A stretch of DNA of 60,400 nucleotides from Halobacteriovorax sp. (GCA_002720865.1 PBIO01000010.1:65393-125792); one strand, 5' to 3'. Counted from the first letter of the stretch, positions 23,652-31,987 are shown. The notes: generated by a model from the letters alone, not told the origin. Made by a program: numbers and translations.

Positions 23652-24164
23652 ATGGAAACGAAAGAGAAGTCTAAGCGCAAGCCGGTTCAAGAAGAAGAAA
23701 CCGACTACTTTATGGGCTTTGAAGAGGCCATAGAGAAGCAAAACGCAATCCTTAAGGTACTAGGTGGATCCGTTCTATTATGCTTTGCCGTAATCAGTGT
23801 CATTTTTGTAGCTAGTAATAAGATCAACATTTTGAAGCATAACGAGTTTTTTTCTCAGGATGGAGCAAAAATTGAAGTATGTGGATATGCCGTAAAAGGG
23901 ATCCTCAAGGGTAATCTTCATAAAGGAATCTTTACAGAGGAAGCTAGAAGAAAGGCAGTAATGGAAAGGTTACAGCCTCATACTGAAGAAATTAAGAAGA
24001 TATTTAAACCCTTTATGGTCGAGTCCAATAAGTGCAAAGTGGTCGTAAAAGATGCCATTGGGTTGCTCTCTTATACCTTCCCAATTGAAAACGTCAATGG
24101 ACCATATGTATTTAAGGCCACTGACTACGAAGAGATTGAGAAGATACAAACACATAACTATTAG
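23652..24164 (+). CDS. VirB8/TraE-like inner-membrane protein
   Basis: CAAGGAGAA precedes ATG 23652. 170 residues: a cytoplasmic N-terminus of about 37 residues, one transmembrane helix (V-L-L-C-F-A-V-I-S-V-I-F-V), then a periplasmic domain of about 115 residues with two cysteines. This bitopic plan and the position before VirB9- and VirB10-like genes match VirB8/TraE, a scaffold of the T4SS inner-membrane complex. Sequence similarity is weak. Confidence 0.6.
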   Translation: METKEKSKRKPVQEEETDYFMGFEEAIEKQNAILKVLGGSVLLCFAVISVIFVASNKINILKHNEFFSQDGAKIEVCGYAVKGILKGNLHKGIFTEEARRKAVMERLQPHTEEIKKIFKPFMVESNKCKVVVKDAIGLLSYTFPIENVNGPYVFKATDYEEIEKIQTHNY

Positions 24165-24172
24165 GATTTAAA

Positions 24173-24688
24173 ATGGACTATTTTGTACTAGGTAAACAAG
24201 TAAGCACATTATTAATCAATACGCTGTCTCCTCTTGTTCTGACATTCCAGACACCGGTGAAGAATGTAATTGTTCCTGACAGTAGATACTTTCATGCAGT
24301 TCACGATTCTCAAGCAAATGAAGGTAAGACAGTTATTCTCTGGGCCAAAAAGAATCCTTCGCTGAGCTCACAGACAATTACTGTTCTATTGGAAAAGGGG
24401 AGTTACGTCTTTGCACCTGAAAATACCAAACAGGTAAAAGACAAAGACATTAATATCTATAAAGGGAAGGTAAACTCCTCTTACGATGTAGTTTATAAGA
24501 CCAAAGACTATATATACTTCGAGGGTGACACCTCTATAAAGATCAAAAATCTAAGAAAGCGACCAATCGAGATTAATGGGATTCGCGTTAATGCTGAAAA
24601 GGTTGGATACTTTTCAAAAGGTACCCCGCTTAAGATCAAGCTAAACAGTGTTCCTAAAAGGCCCAAAAATATTAGGGTAGCGAGGTAG
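24173..24688 (+). CDS. VirB9/TraK-like protein
   Basis: 171 beta-rich residues between VirB8- and VirB10-like genes. The segment V-I-V-P-D-S-R-Y-F-H-A-V-H-D and later T-V-I-L-W-A-K-K resemble the N-terminal domain of TraK/VirB9, an outer-membrane core component. No clear signal peptide is seen: the N-terminus is only moderately hydrophobic. The call rests mostly on position and fold type. Confidence 0.5.
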   Translation: MDYFVLGKQVSTLLINTLSPLVLTFQTPVKNVIVPDSRYFHAVHDSQANEGKTVILWAKKNPSLSSQTITVLLEKGSYVFAPENTKQVKDKDINIYKGKVNSSYDVVYKTKDYIYFEGDTSIKIKNLRKRPIEINGIRVNAEKVGYFSKGTPLKIKLNSVPKRPKNIRVAR

Positions 24689-25548
24689 TGATGAGTAAAA
24701 ATATTATTCTATTCCTATTTCTAACTCTCTTAACTTTAATGTCTGTAAAGGTAGAGGCAAAACTTTTAGATAAGTCGCTTAGATATGGTGGCCGATTCAA
24801 GCAAGATAAAGTCTCCACCAAGGCCTCTGCACCAGTTAAAAATACAGCAGAACTTGAAGCTCTTAAAAGGAGAATGGAAGAGCAACTTAAAAGAGAGAAA
24901 GAGCTTGCTGATAAAAAGATAAAAGAACTAGAAGCGAAGGCAAGAAGAAAGAAGAAGGTAAAGAAAAAGAAAATAGTTAAATATCAACCCTTGATCCTCA
25001 CAAGTAAGAAGATTCTACCTGCCTCATATGAAGCAAAGGCATACCTATATCAATCTCTTCAGATCATTGATGGAGAGAGAAAGAGAGTACGTCAGATCAG
25101 AACAAGAGGGGACAAGTATATACCAGATGGAACTCGTTTTCAGTGTGACTCAGCAGTTTCAGGTAAACGTATTCTTACCGAGTGTGATGCCATGGTCATT
25201 AGAGGGAAAAAGGTAAGGATCAATGTCGTTGTACTTGATGATTATGATGGGGATGAAGGAATGTTCGCTGATGAAATAAGAGAGATTGATGATTCCATTA
25301 TACCTAAGAAAGCGATAGCCACCGGTCTTAGTGCAACATTTGATGCAAATAAGCAACGCTATGACGGAAACAATGGAGAAGTTGTTAGGCGTAATGGCCA
25401 CAACATTACCATGAGTATGGCCGAGGGAGTTAGTAACGGTATTTCAGAAAGTATTGAGAGAGAAGCAGAGAGGGCACAAAGAATATTAACAGTTAGATCA
25501 GGAAAGAGACTTCTTTTGAGTTTTTCAGATGAAGTGGAATTAAATTAA
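24688..25548 (+). CDS. VirB10/TraB-like core protein
   Basis: 286 residues; the start overlaps the previous TAG. A hydrophobic N-terminus (ends V-E-A) is followed by a Lys/Glu-rich coiled coil (about 50-100) and a C-terminal beta-domain. That domain has the family pattern: L-P-A-S-Y-E-A-K-A-Y-L, I-P-D-G-T-R-F-Q-C and a final S-G-K-R-L-L-L-S-F. VirB10 links both membranes. It is shorter than the usual 380 or more, and the N-terminus looks like a signal peptide rather than a membrane anchor with cytoplasmic tail, which is unusual. Confidence 0.65.
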   Translation: MMSKNIILFLFLTLLTLMSVKVEAKLLDKSLRYGGRFKQDKVSTKASAPVKNTAELEALKRRMEEQLKREKELADKKIKELEAKARRKKKVKKKKIVKYQPLILTSKKILPASYEAKAYLYQSLQIIDGERKRVRQIRTRGDKYIPDGTRFQCDSAVSGKRILTECDAMVIRGKKVRINVVVLDDYDGDEGMFADEIREIDDSIIPKKAIATGLSATFDANKQRYDGNNGEVVRRNGHNITMSMAEGVSNGISESIEREAERAQRILTVRSGKRLLLSFSDEVELN

Positions 25549-25559
25549 GGAGATATTTA

Positions 25560-26117
25560 ATGAAAAGTATTAAGTCTATTTTACTCGTTTCTTCAGTATT
25601 TATCCTTCTACAAGGTTGTAGCTCTCACAGTGTTTACAAGGCTATGTATAGAGGAGCCGCTTTGGGTGCCGGAGCAGGAATTGCTGTTGACTATGCCGTT
25701 AAACCTGATGGGGTTAAATACGAAGCTCAACACGCTGTAGGCTCTGCTTTAATAGGGGCCGCAGTCGGTGCAGGAGTGTCTTATTTATTTCACAAAGAAG
25801 ATCCATCTAAAAACCCCATTCCAAGGAAGAGAGAGGACGAAATGAGGGACGAGATACAGAAGTCTTCTCAACCAGATTTTGACTATGAGCTTGGTAATAA
25901 GAAACTTGAGTTAAACCTGGAGTTTAAAAAGACCAATACATACATCCAGAAGACGGCAAATTTACCATCTGATTTAAAAGCTCTATTCCCACAGCCTACG
26001 TTGGAAACTCATAAGCTTGAGCCTCAAGTAAGAACTTTTGGGAATGAGACAATGCTTATTAGAGGGTGTGAAGTTTCTGTTCAAAGTGTAGCTGAACCAA
26101 ATATTGGTACGAAGTAA
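25560..26117 (+). CDS. Glycine-zipper lipoprotein, possible VirB7/TraV analogue
   Basis: AAGGAGATATTT precedes ATG 25560. Lipobox L-Q-G-C19. Residues 30-75 contain a glycine-rich zipper (A-A-L-G-A-G-A-G-I-A and I-G-A-A-V-G-A-G-V), found in outer-membrane lipoproteins. Position after VirB10 and lipidation suggest an outer-membrane core partner. Its TAA shares a base with the next ATG. Confidence 0.6.
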   Translation: MKSIKSILLVSSVFILLQGCSSHSVYKAMYRGAALGAGAGIAVDYAVKPDGVKYEAQHAVGSALIGAAVGAGVSYLFHKEDPSKNPIPRKREDEMRDEIQKSSQPDFDYELGNKKLELNLEFKKTNTYIQKTANLPSDLKALFPQPTLETHKLEPQVRTFGNETMLIRGCEVSVQSVAEPNIGTK

Positions 26118-26281
26118 TGAAAAATCAAAGTGGACTACAGATAGCTGTTGTAGCGATTGGAAAATTACTCTTCAAAGGGCTTAGGTTCTTGTTTGTAACG
26201 CCGGAAAAGAAAAGGGATGAAAAGACATATGCAATCATTAAAAACCGATCTACGAAAAATTTTTTCAATGTTAATGATTAA
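26117..26281 (+). CDS. Small 54-residue protein translationally coupled to the T4SS operon
   Basis: ATG 26117 overlaps the TAA of the lipoprotein gene (TAATG). The frame encodes 54 residues with a short hydrophobic stretch (I-A-V-V-A-I-G-K-L-L-F) followed by a basic segment, then ends at TAA 26279-26281 inside a long palindrome. It is too short for family assignment. Coupling makes it the probable last gene of the operon. Confidence 0.5.
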   Translation: MKNQSGLQIAVVAIGKLLFKGLRFLFVTPEKKRDEKTYAIIKNRSTKNFFNVND

Positions 26282-26297
26282 CATTGAAAAAATTTTT
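26255..26297. repeat. 43-bp near-perfect palindrome
   Basis: Positions 26255-26275 are exactly complementary to 26277-26297, 21 bp each side of one central G. The sequence has A/T blocks on the outside and a CAATGTTAAT core. It overlaps the end of the 54-residue gene. It could act as a bidirectional terminator of the T4SS operon, as a protein-binding site, or as part of the adjacent transfer origin. Confidence 0.75.
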
Positions 26298-26341
26298 TGC
26301 TATTCGCTGGGTATTCGTACCTGGGAACGGCCGACGAATAT

Positions 26342-26519
26342 AATCAAAAACTGCAAATGGCTAAAACTAAAGGACTTCACCACCCCCACACGGCCACGGC
26401 GCACCGGTGACCTCTCCCCTTCTACGTCCTGCGGTCTTGAACGGGAGAGGTCACCGGTGCGCCGTGGCCTGTCTGGTGGTATTGAATCAGTTAGCTCTCT
26501 CCATTTGCAGTTTTTGATT
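26342..26519. other. Nested inverted repeats, candidate origin of transfer (oriT)
   Basis: Outer arms 26342-26360 and 26501-26519 are perfect 19-bp complements. Inner arms 26392-26418 and 26443-26469 are perfect 27-bp complements with a 24-nt loop. The inner arms are strongly GC-rich in an AT-rich region, and the whole could extrude a large cruciform. It lies between the T4SS operon and the relaxase/coupling-protein genes, the usual place for oriT. A single-strand replication origin is the main alternative. Confidence 0.55.
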
Positions 26520-27011
26520 GGATCCGGTCCTGGTGGGGTCAGTGAATTTTCAATTTATTTATTTATATTATTTATTATTAGTTTAGTTTGTTTAGGTTTA
26601 GTTCCTATGTGCGATACTACAGTGGTTTCTAAGATTCTACAGGTGGTATGCCTAGATCGTGTATGCGGAGTATTGTGGTCTTATGTAATTGAGTGGTCTT
26701 TATCTGAGGTATTGCTTGCTCTATTCTTTTCTATTGTGGTCATTTCAGTGGCCATATTTAAACATGTTAAATATGTCCTTGTTGGGCTATTCTCGGCCGG
26801 TTTAGTTTTATCTCCTTTGCGTTGTATATCTCCGGCCTTGTATCCTATTCTCACCAGGTCCCATCAAAGTTCTAGCGGATCTGAAAATCTATCTTTCTCC
26901 ATATTCTGCTTTCCTCTAAGGATTAAAAAATTATGCGAGATTTCTACCAGTTTTCTTCTATTTTTTAGAAGGTTGGCCATTCAACTTAAAAAGGGGTTCT
27001 ATGTCTATTGA
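26514..27011 (+). CDS. Possible membrane protein upstream of the relaxase
   Basis: The frame is open from 26217, but its first 100 codons run through the inverted repeats and look non-coding. From about TTG 26514 (start uncertain; next ATG near 26607) the product is strongly hydrophobic with three likely membrane segments (around 26560-26600, 26690-26750 and 26770-26815). Its TGA lies 11 bases inside the next gene, as in coupled genes. Serine-rich codons in the C-terminal third are unlike neighbours. Otherwise this 480-base stretch holds no recognised gene. Confidence 0.35.
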   Translation: MIGSGPGGVSEFSIYLFILFIISLVCLGLVPMCDTTVVSKILQVVCLDRVCGVLWSYVIEWSLSEVLLALFFSIVVISVAIFKHVKYVLVGLFSAGLVLSPLRCISPALYPILTRSHQSSSGSENLSFSIFCFPLRIKKLCEISTSFLLFFRRLAIQLKKGFYVY

Positions 27012-27744
27012 TATTGAAATTACACAAAGAGATTTTGAGCTTTTTAAAATGTTAAATAGGCTCAAGTTTTTAAGAGTTGATCTTGTTAACGGTTTTTTCT
27101 TTTCTGGTAAGCGTACTACCTCAAAAAGACGGTGTCAGCAGAGGTTAAAGCTATTAACCGATAATGATTACCTTATACGCGTGAAAGGTGGGCTCTCTAC
27201 ACAGTTCATATACAGACTCTCTAGGAAGGGAGTTAGGTATCTTGAAAACGAGTGGTATAGGTTTCATCCAAATCAAAGTGATGGCGAGTCCAAAAAGAAG
27301 TTTAAGGCCTTTCCGTTTATCGAGTCTATGCCTTGGAGTAGTTTCTTTCACGAGCATGAAGTTGCGAGAGTTTTAAATGAATTTTGGCACGGAAAATTTA
27401 GGGCCTTCTATTCAGATAGAGAACTTAAAAGGATGTATAAGGACTACGCAATTATTCCCGATCTTCTTATTAAAACAACGAAAGGAAATATCGCCGTAGA
27501 GGTGGAGCTAGAAAGCAAGACCCACAAGCGTATTAGAGAAAAGCTTAAAACGTACTCAGAGATCGAAGGTATTTCCTACGTTCTATATCTTTGTAACGGA
27601 ATTGGTATTCAGCAAGCTGTCGGAGGCATTGCTCACCAGATAGGCACGTTAAATTTTGGCCTACAGGTCATGCAACTGGATGGATTTCATCGGGAGCCAC
27701 AGGTTGTATTTAATCAAATCAAGACGACTCTAAAAGGGAGCTAG
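27001..27744 (+). CDS. Replication-relaxation family protein, candidate MOBC-type relaxase
   Basis: 247 residues. Residues 1-85 form a winged-helix-like DNA-binding domain (I-T-Q-R-D-F-E-L-F and later S-R-K-G-V-R-Y). Residues 150-175 read I-P-D154-L-L ... V-E-V-E169-L-E171-S-K173, the D-(x)n-E-x-E-x-K arrangement of PD-(D/E)XK nucleases. MOBC relaxases (CloDF13 MobC, pAD1 TraX) share this winged-helix plus nuclease-like design. It sits directly after the inverted-repeat region and 2 bases before the coupling protein gene, so nicking at oriT is the likely role. No HUH or other relaxase was found. Confidence 0.65.
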   Translation: MSIDIEITQRDFELFKMLNRLKFLRVDLVNGFFFSGKRTTSKRRCQQRLKLLTDNDYLIRVKGGLSTQFIYRLSRKGVRYLENEWYRFHPNQSDGESKKKFKAFPFIESMPWSSFFHEHEVARVLNEFWHGKFRAFYSDRELKRMYKDYAIIPDLLIKTTKGNIAVEVELESKTHKRIREKLKTYSEIEGISYVLYLCNGIGIQQAVGGIAHQIGTLNFGLQVMQLDGFHREPQVVFNQIKTTLKGS

Positions 27745-27746
27745 TA

Positions 27747-29501
27747 ATGAACGAAGTTACGAAACAGGAAATGTTTTTGTTTTTTAAGAAGTATCTTTTC
27801 TTAGTTATAAGTTTTTTGTTCGTAATTGGTATTAACACCAATATTCATTGGGCTGTTTACCTACCAATATCAATACTATTTGCGGCTCTCTATAAGAGAT
27901 TAACAGATGGCTATTTAAGAGACTTGGCACTAAGGTGGGAGAGGTCTAATCATCATATCTATACATTCCTTTATACTGTCTCCTTTATGGGACTCGGGCT
28001 TTATGTATTCATATTTTATTTTCAGCTATCTGTGGGATTTATAGTAAGCCTACTATCTCTCTTTTTCTGTTGGGGATATTTTATATATTTCTTTTTAAAG
28101 GCCCACCAGAGGAGTGCGGAACATCAGGAGATTTTAGAAGAGAGTCCTGGGGTGTTTATGGGTCACTATTTAGATAAGGACGGCCTACCAAAGGCGCGCC
28201 ATGTTTCCAACTCTGATAGAGTTCAGCATCAGATCACTGTTGGTGGTTCTGGTTTTGGTAAAACCTTCAGTACATTTATGCCCCAAATTTATCAGGATAT
28301 TCAAGAAGGGGATAACTTCATAGTTATCATTAATATGAAATCAGATATGGACTTTGAAAACAAAGTTTATTCTTGGTGTAAAAAGTTCAATAGAAAGTTT
28401 AGATATTTCTCAATTACTAAGCCGGAGCTCTCATCCTATTACAACCCATTTTTATTCGGATCGAGGGGGATGATTAGAGATAAATTCATGCTTTTTAGTA
28501 GCTGGGATAACGCCTTTTATAAAAAGCTTGTTAAGACAGATTTAGCAAAGAAGCTAGATGGGCTCTATGACGAAGGAGTTACCATCTCGAAGATGAAACA
28601 GCTTTTTGAAGAATATGAAGGTGATAAAGATTTTAAAGGTGTTATCGCCGACCTTGAGGGTGTCCAATACGCTCCGTTTTACGAAAAGATAAACGACCCA
28701 TTTGGATCGATTCACGACTTCTATAAAGAGAAATCTGTATTCTTTCTTTCATTAGATGAAGATCAGATGAGGGAATACGCTAAAGACTTTCAATGTATGA
28801 TCTATAACGACCTTAGAGGGTTTGCAGGATATATCAGAGATAGAGTTGATGAAAGAGACCGCACTCCAACTTGGATATATAGTGATGAGATTAAAGAGGT
28901 ATTTGATAACTCTATGACCACTTATAACTCTCGTAGTAGGGCGGCAGGCTTTGGGAACTTCTATGCTACCCAGTCTCCCTCAGGGGATATACCAAGGGAT
29001 CTACTAAACCAGTTACAGGGCTCTTGTAAAACATGGCATATTTTAGGTGGGCTCGATGCTGATTCAATTGAATATATCAATAAGCAGATCGGAACCGAAG
29101 AGATCGTAAAATATACAGAGCAAGTCGAATTAGGGGTTCAGACGACCAATACCGGCCTTGGTTCTGCCAGAGATGCGCATAAGCATGTCATTTCTCACAA
29201 TACTTTCAGAAGGCTTAAATTGGGCGAGGGAGTCCTTTACACAAAAGAAGAAGGGTTCTCTAAAAAGATCATCTATGATGCGATGTTTTATTTAGATGAT
29301 TCCGAACCCAGAAATTATACCAACGATTTTTACGATCTTGGAATTAAAGACTCAATCGAGGCTGAGAAGCAAAAATATGTAAAAGAAAGCATAAAAAAGC
29401 TCACAAAGCCAGATGATGGATTAACCGAACAAGAACGCTTTTATAGGGACGATTTTGTTCCACAAGTAACTATAACTGAAGAAGGGAGCATGCCCTTCTA
29501 A
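27747..29501 (+). CDS. VirD4/TraD-like type IV coupling protein
   Basis: 584 residues. The N-terminal 125 residues hold about four membrane segments. Walker A G-G-S-G-F-G-K-T lies near 165-172, and Walker B (W-I-Y-S-D-E) near 373-378. A downstream T-Q-S segment is typical. T4CPs bring the relaxosome to the T4SS and pump DNA using ATP. Immediately downstream of the relaxase candidate; the pair resembles the MobC-MobB pairing of CloDF13. Confidence 0.88.
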   Translation: MNEVTKQEMFLFFKKYLFLVISFLFVIGINTNIHWAVYLPISILFAALYKRLTDGYLRDLALRWERSNHHIYTFLYTVSFMGLGLYVFIFYFQLSVGFIVSLLSLFFCWGYFIYFFLKAHQRSAEHQEILEESPGVFMGHYLDKDGLPKARHVSNSDRVQHQITVGGSGFGKTFSTFMPQIYQDIQEGDNFIVIINMKSDMDFENKVYSWCKKFNRKFRYFSITKPELSSYYNPFLFGSRGMIRDKFMLFSSWDNAFYKKLVKTDLAKKLDGLYDEGVTISKMKQLFEEYEGDKDFKGVIADLEGVQYAPFYEKINDPFGSIHDFYKEKSVFFLSLDEDQMREYAKDFQCMIYNDLRGFAGYIRDRVDERDRTPTWIYSDEIKEVFDNSMTTYNSRSRAAGFGNFYATQSPSGDIPRDLLNQLQGSCKTWHILGGLDADSIEYINKQIGTEEIVKYTEQVELGVQTTNTGLGSARDAHKHVISHNTFRRLKLGEGVLYTKEEGFSKKIIYDAMFYLDDSEPRNYTNDFYDLGIKDSIEAEKQKYVKESIKKLTKPDDGLTEQERFYRDDFVPQVTITEEGSMPF

Positions 29502-29518
29502 TTTAAGGAGAAAAATCT

Positions 29519-29845
29519 ATGCAAGACTTGAAAAGAATCTATGTTGCACTTGAAGACCACCCACGAGCAAAAGAAGTTATTCAAAAGCTCGAAGTAGAAC
29601 TAGGAAGCCTTTCCAAAGTGAATCAAAAGAAAGCCTTCACTGATGTTTTCATCAAAGGAATGTTCGCCCTTGATTCAGAGGCGTATTCCGAAATTAGGGA
29701 AAGCTACCTATCCATGCGTGACAAGGAGGCCATCTTTGTTGAGCAATATAACAAAGAACATGGGACTAACCTCACGAAAGAGCAAATTAGAGTAAAGCTC
29801 TACGAAGAAGCGTTAATGCTCCCTGAAGCACCACAAGTTCAGTAA
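29519..29845 (+). CDS. Small helical protein in the mobilisation operon
   Basis: TTTAAGGAGAA precedes ATG 29519. 108 residues, helical and acidic, no motif recognised. Location directly after the coupling protein and before ssb suggests a DNA-processing or accessory transfer role. Confidence 0.55.
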   Translation: MQDLKRIYVALEDHPRAKEVIQKLEVELGSLSKVNQKKAFTDVFIKGMFALDSEAYSEIRESYLSMRDKEAIFVEQYNKEHGTNLTKEQIRVKLYEEALMLPEAPQVQ

Positions 29846-29862
29846 GGATAGGAGCGAGTTAA

Positions 29863-30246
29863 TTGCACAGTCTTACTAGCTTTAATATTAACCCTTTTAA
29901 GTCCGGAGGTGAAAAGGAAGATAGAAAAACTCTTAAACGGGAAATAGATAGGATATTAAATCATCAATTATCTAGGTCAGTGCTGGATCAAGTAATTTAT
30001 GAAAACTTCCTAGATAGGAACCAGTTATTTTTGTTTTATACCCTGTTGATTATGACCATGATCCCATTAAAGGGAAATTTTGTGATCGCCAGAGCCACCT
30101 TAGATTATTGGGACATAACAGACCCAATTTCTGAAATAAGGGGTTTCTTAGATCAAGAAGAAGTTAATCGAATAAAGAATAACGATAGGGTTCAGAAATT
30201 ATTATTAACCCCTTTTGAAGCCATGAGACATTTTATTAATTCTTGA
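29863..30246 (+). CDS. Hypothetical protein in the mobilisation operon
   Basis: Starts at TTG 29863 with GGATAGGAGCG upstream. 127 residues with a hydrophobic patch ([14 protein letters not shown]) near residues 55-68 that could be a buried helix or a membrane segment. No family recognised. Confidence 0.5.
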   Translation: MHSLTSFNINPFKSGGEKEDRKTLKREIDRILNHQLSRSVLDQVIYENFLDRNQLFLFYTLLIMTMIPLKGNFVIARATLDYWDITDPISEIRGFLDQEEVNRIKNNDRVQKLLLTPFEAMRHFINS

Positions 30247-30262
30247 GGCATCGGAGCAAATT

Positions 30263-30727
30263 ATGAGTGTGAATAAAGTTATTTTAATTGGGCGTCTTGG
30301 AGCTGATGTAGAGCTCAAATATACGCCTTCAGGAACGGCCGTAGCTAATTTTTCGTTAGCAACTACCGAGTCCTGGAATGATAAGTCTGGTCAAAAACAA
30401 GAACGTACCGAATGGCACAGGATTGTGGTTTGGGGAAAATTGGCCGAACTATGTAACCAGTATCTGTCGAAAGGTAGACAGGCCTTTGTTGAAGGAGCTC
30501 TCCAGACAAGAGCATGGGAAGGCAAAGACGGGAATAAAAGATACACCACAGAAATCAATGCCCGTACTGTTCAATTTCTTGGTGGAGCTGGTAAGCCTGC
30601 TAACAATGGAGAAGAAGGAGCTGAAAAGAAAGAGACTCCTGAAGTTCCGGAGCACATGAACATGATGAATCAAGAGTACAACATCAATACAGATGCGAAT
30701 TTCACAGCTGACGATATTCCATTCTAG
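30263..30727 (+). CDS. ssb: Single-stranded DNA-binding protein
   Basis: 154 residues. N-terminal OB-fold signature [13 protein letters not shown], then W-N-D-K-S-G and [11 protein letters not shown] flexible linker follows and the conserved acidic tip D-D-I-P-F ends the protein. Plasmid-borne SSBs protect transferred single strands in the recipient. Last gene of the relaxase-T4CP operon, followed by a terminator. Confidence 0.95.
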   Translation: MSVNKVILIGRLGADVELKYTPSGTAVANFSLATTESWNDKSGQKQERTEWHRIVVWGKLAELCNQYLSKGRQAFVEGALQTRAWEGKDGNKRYTTEINARTVQFLGGAGKPANNGEEGAEKKETPEVPEHMNMMNQEYNINTDANFTADDIPF

Positions 30728-30748
30728 GAATAGTTAAAGCACCCATTT

Positions 30749-30778
30749 AGCGGGTCACTTCGGTGATCCGCTTATTTT
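30749..30778 (+). terminator. Intrinsic terminator after ssb
   Basis: AGCGGGTCAC (30749-30758) and GTGATCCGCT (30763-30772) pair around a TTCG loop with one G-U pair, followed by TATTTT. Confidence 0.8.
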
Positions 30779-30824
30779 GAAATTAATAAAAAATTGAATG
30801 TTTCTATCGAAACAAAGGATATTT

Positions 30825-31448
30825 ATGCCCAAAAAATTGATTATAGCCAGTGTTTTATCATTTTCGTTTGTAGCTTGTGTTACTGGGATCCTCGCAAATT
30901 ATTTTCTTGGAGTTTTTGAAATCGAAATCCCGTTATTCCTAAATGATATAGAAAGGGTTTACGGAATGAATTTTAAGAATCTCTTTATTGGCTCCGGACT
31001 GACACTAATGTTTTTAACTTTAGCTGAGTCAATACTTAACCTATTCTCTTTAGGGTTTTTCTCTGATGAATATCGGCATTTGAAATATGGAAAGGACAAG
31101 AGAAGGGCTATTGGAGAAATTTATAGTAAGTCAATTTCATATCTGATTTCCTCAACGAAGATCATCTGTAGTTATCAGTTATTTTTTGTAGTTCTTAACT
31201 ATTACGATATGGCCTTAAGCAATCTGTATGGAAAAACTGCGCTTTTTTACCTAGTGATTACCTATGCAATGACAAGATTTATCAAATGGATATTTTATGA
31301 ATCGCGAATTTATACTTTACCAACCCTGATAGCTCCTGCAATACCAGTAGCAAAATCAAAAAGTGAATTTTTAAAAAGCAATCTTAACGTAGATTCTTTT
31401 ATGATGAATCAAGAGGGGGATGAAAATGCAACAAAGCATCTCCAATGA
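30825..31448 (+). CDS. Multi-span membrane protein
   Basis: ATG 30825 is preferred to an in-frame ATG at 30798 because AAAGGATATTT precedes it and a membrane segment follows at once. About 207 residues with four hydrophobic stretches (near 5-25, 60-85, 110-135 and 140-160). No family recognised. The 3' end overlaps the next gene. It might be an entry-exclusion or envelope protein, but nothing proves this. Confidence 0.5.
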   Translation: MPKKLIIASVLSFSFVACVTGILANYFLGVFEIEIPLFLNDIERVYGMNFKNLFIGSGLTLMFLTLAESILNLFSLGFFSDEYRHLKYGKDKRRAIGEIYSKSISYLISSTKIICSYQLFFVVLNYYDMALSNLYGKTALFYLVITYAMTRFIKWIFYESRIYTLPTLIAPAIPVAKSKSEFLKSNLNVDSFMMNQEGDENATKHLQ

Positions 31449-31887
31449 AGTCATAAGTTTTGCAAATAGAATTATCTACGAGGCTAAGAAAACTAACTCT
31501 GTGTCCAATCTAGGTACTTCACTACTCTCAAATTACTTGGATAAAATTCAGTATAAGAAACTTGATACAAATGAGATTTATGCTTCAATCAAGTCATATT
31601 CTGAAAATTTATCAGGCCACAAGCAGTATTCCTTAACGATGGTTGCAGACTATATATTGGAATTAGTAGGAGCTATAGAACACCTCCAAAGTTGTAAGGA
31701 CTCCATGTCTAAAACACTCTCTATGGAAGAGTACAAGTGTTATCAGCTATCAGCTGTAGACTATATTTATTCTATGCTGCTGGCCGCCAGAAATTTAAAA
31801 GAGGTAATGCCAGTAAAAACATTTGAAGAATTTGAACTTTTTTTGGTTCAAGGCCTTGACGGTACACAAAATGTGTACCATAATTAA
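31426..31887 (+). CDS. Helical cytoplasmic protein whose 3' end lies in the next promoter
   Basis: ATG 31426 (or 31420) with GAGGGGGATG upstream. About 153 residues, helical, no motif. The last twelve codons (Q-G-L-D-G-T-Q-N-V-Y-H-N) are encoded by the repeated promoter/operator sequence found also at 33056 and 45651. The C-terminus was therefore probably created when that module was placed here. Confidence 0.5.
   Translation: MQQSISNEVISFANRIIYEAKKTNSVSNLGTSLLSNYLDKIQYKKLDTNEIYASIKSYSENLSGHKQYSLTMVADYILELVGAIEHLQSCKDSMSKTLSMEEYKCYQLSAVDYIYSMLLAARNLKEVMPVKTFEEFELFLVQGLDGTQNVYHN
31856..31884 (+). promoter_or_regulatory. Repeated regulated promoter, copy 1
   Basis: TTGACG (31856-31861), 17-bp spacer, CATAAT (31879-31884). 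The spacer carries the palindrome GGTACACA-AAA-TGTGTACC (31861-31879). It overlaps the end of the gene 31426-31887 and drives the operon from 31988. Confidence 0.7.
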
Positions 31888-31892
31888 ATTAT

Positions 31893-31936
31893 AGAAATTC
31901 CCAATACCACCTGCGGGGGATTTCTTTTGACTACTC
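31893..31936 (+). ncRNA. Structured 5' leader with TACCACC loop, copy 1
   Basis: The hairpin lies at the predicted transcript start. AGAAATTCCC (31893-31902) pairs with GGGGATTTCT (31916-31925). The 12-13 nt loop is AATACCACCTGC plus G, and TGACTACTCC follows at 31928-31937. A second hairpin GGCCTA-GAAT-TAGGCC lies at 31943-31958, before the ribosome site. Confidence 0.55.
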
Positions 31937-31987
31937 CACACTGGCCTAGAATTAGGCCCCTGTGGTTTCTAGCTATAGGAGCTAATT

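Noticed and set aside
26217..26513. Open frame from ATG 26217 running through the inverted repeats
   Set aside because: It overlaps the coupled 54-residue gene in another frame, and its sequence is dictated by the palindrome and GC-rich arms. Only the hydrophobic part after about 26514 was kept, at low confidence.
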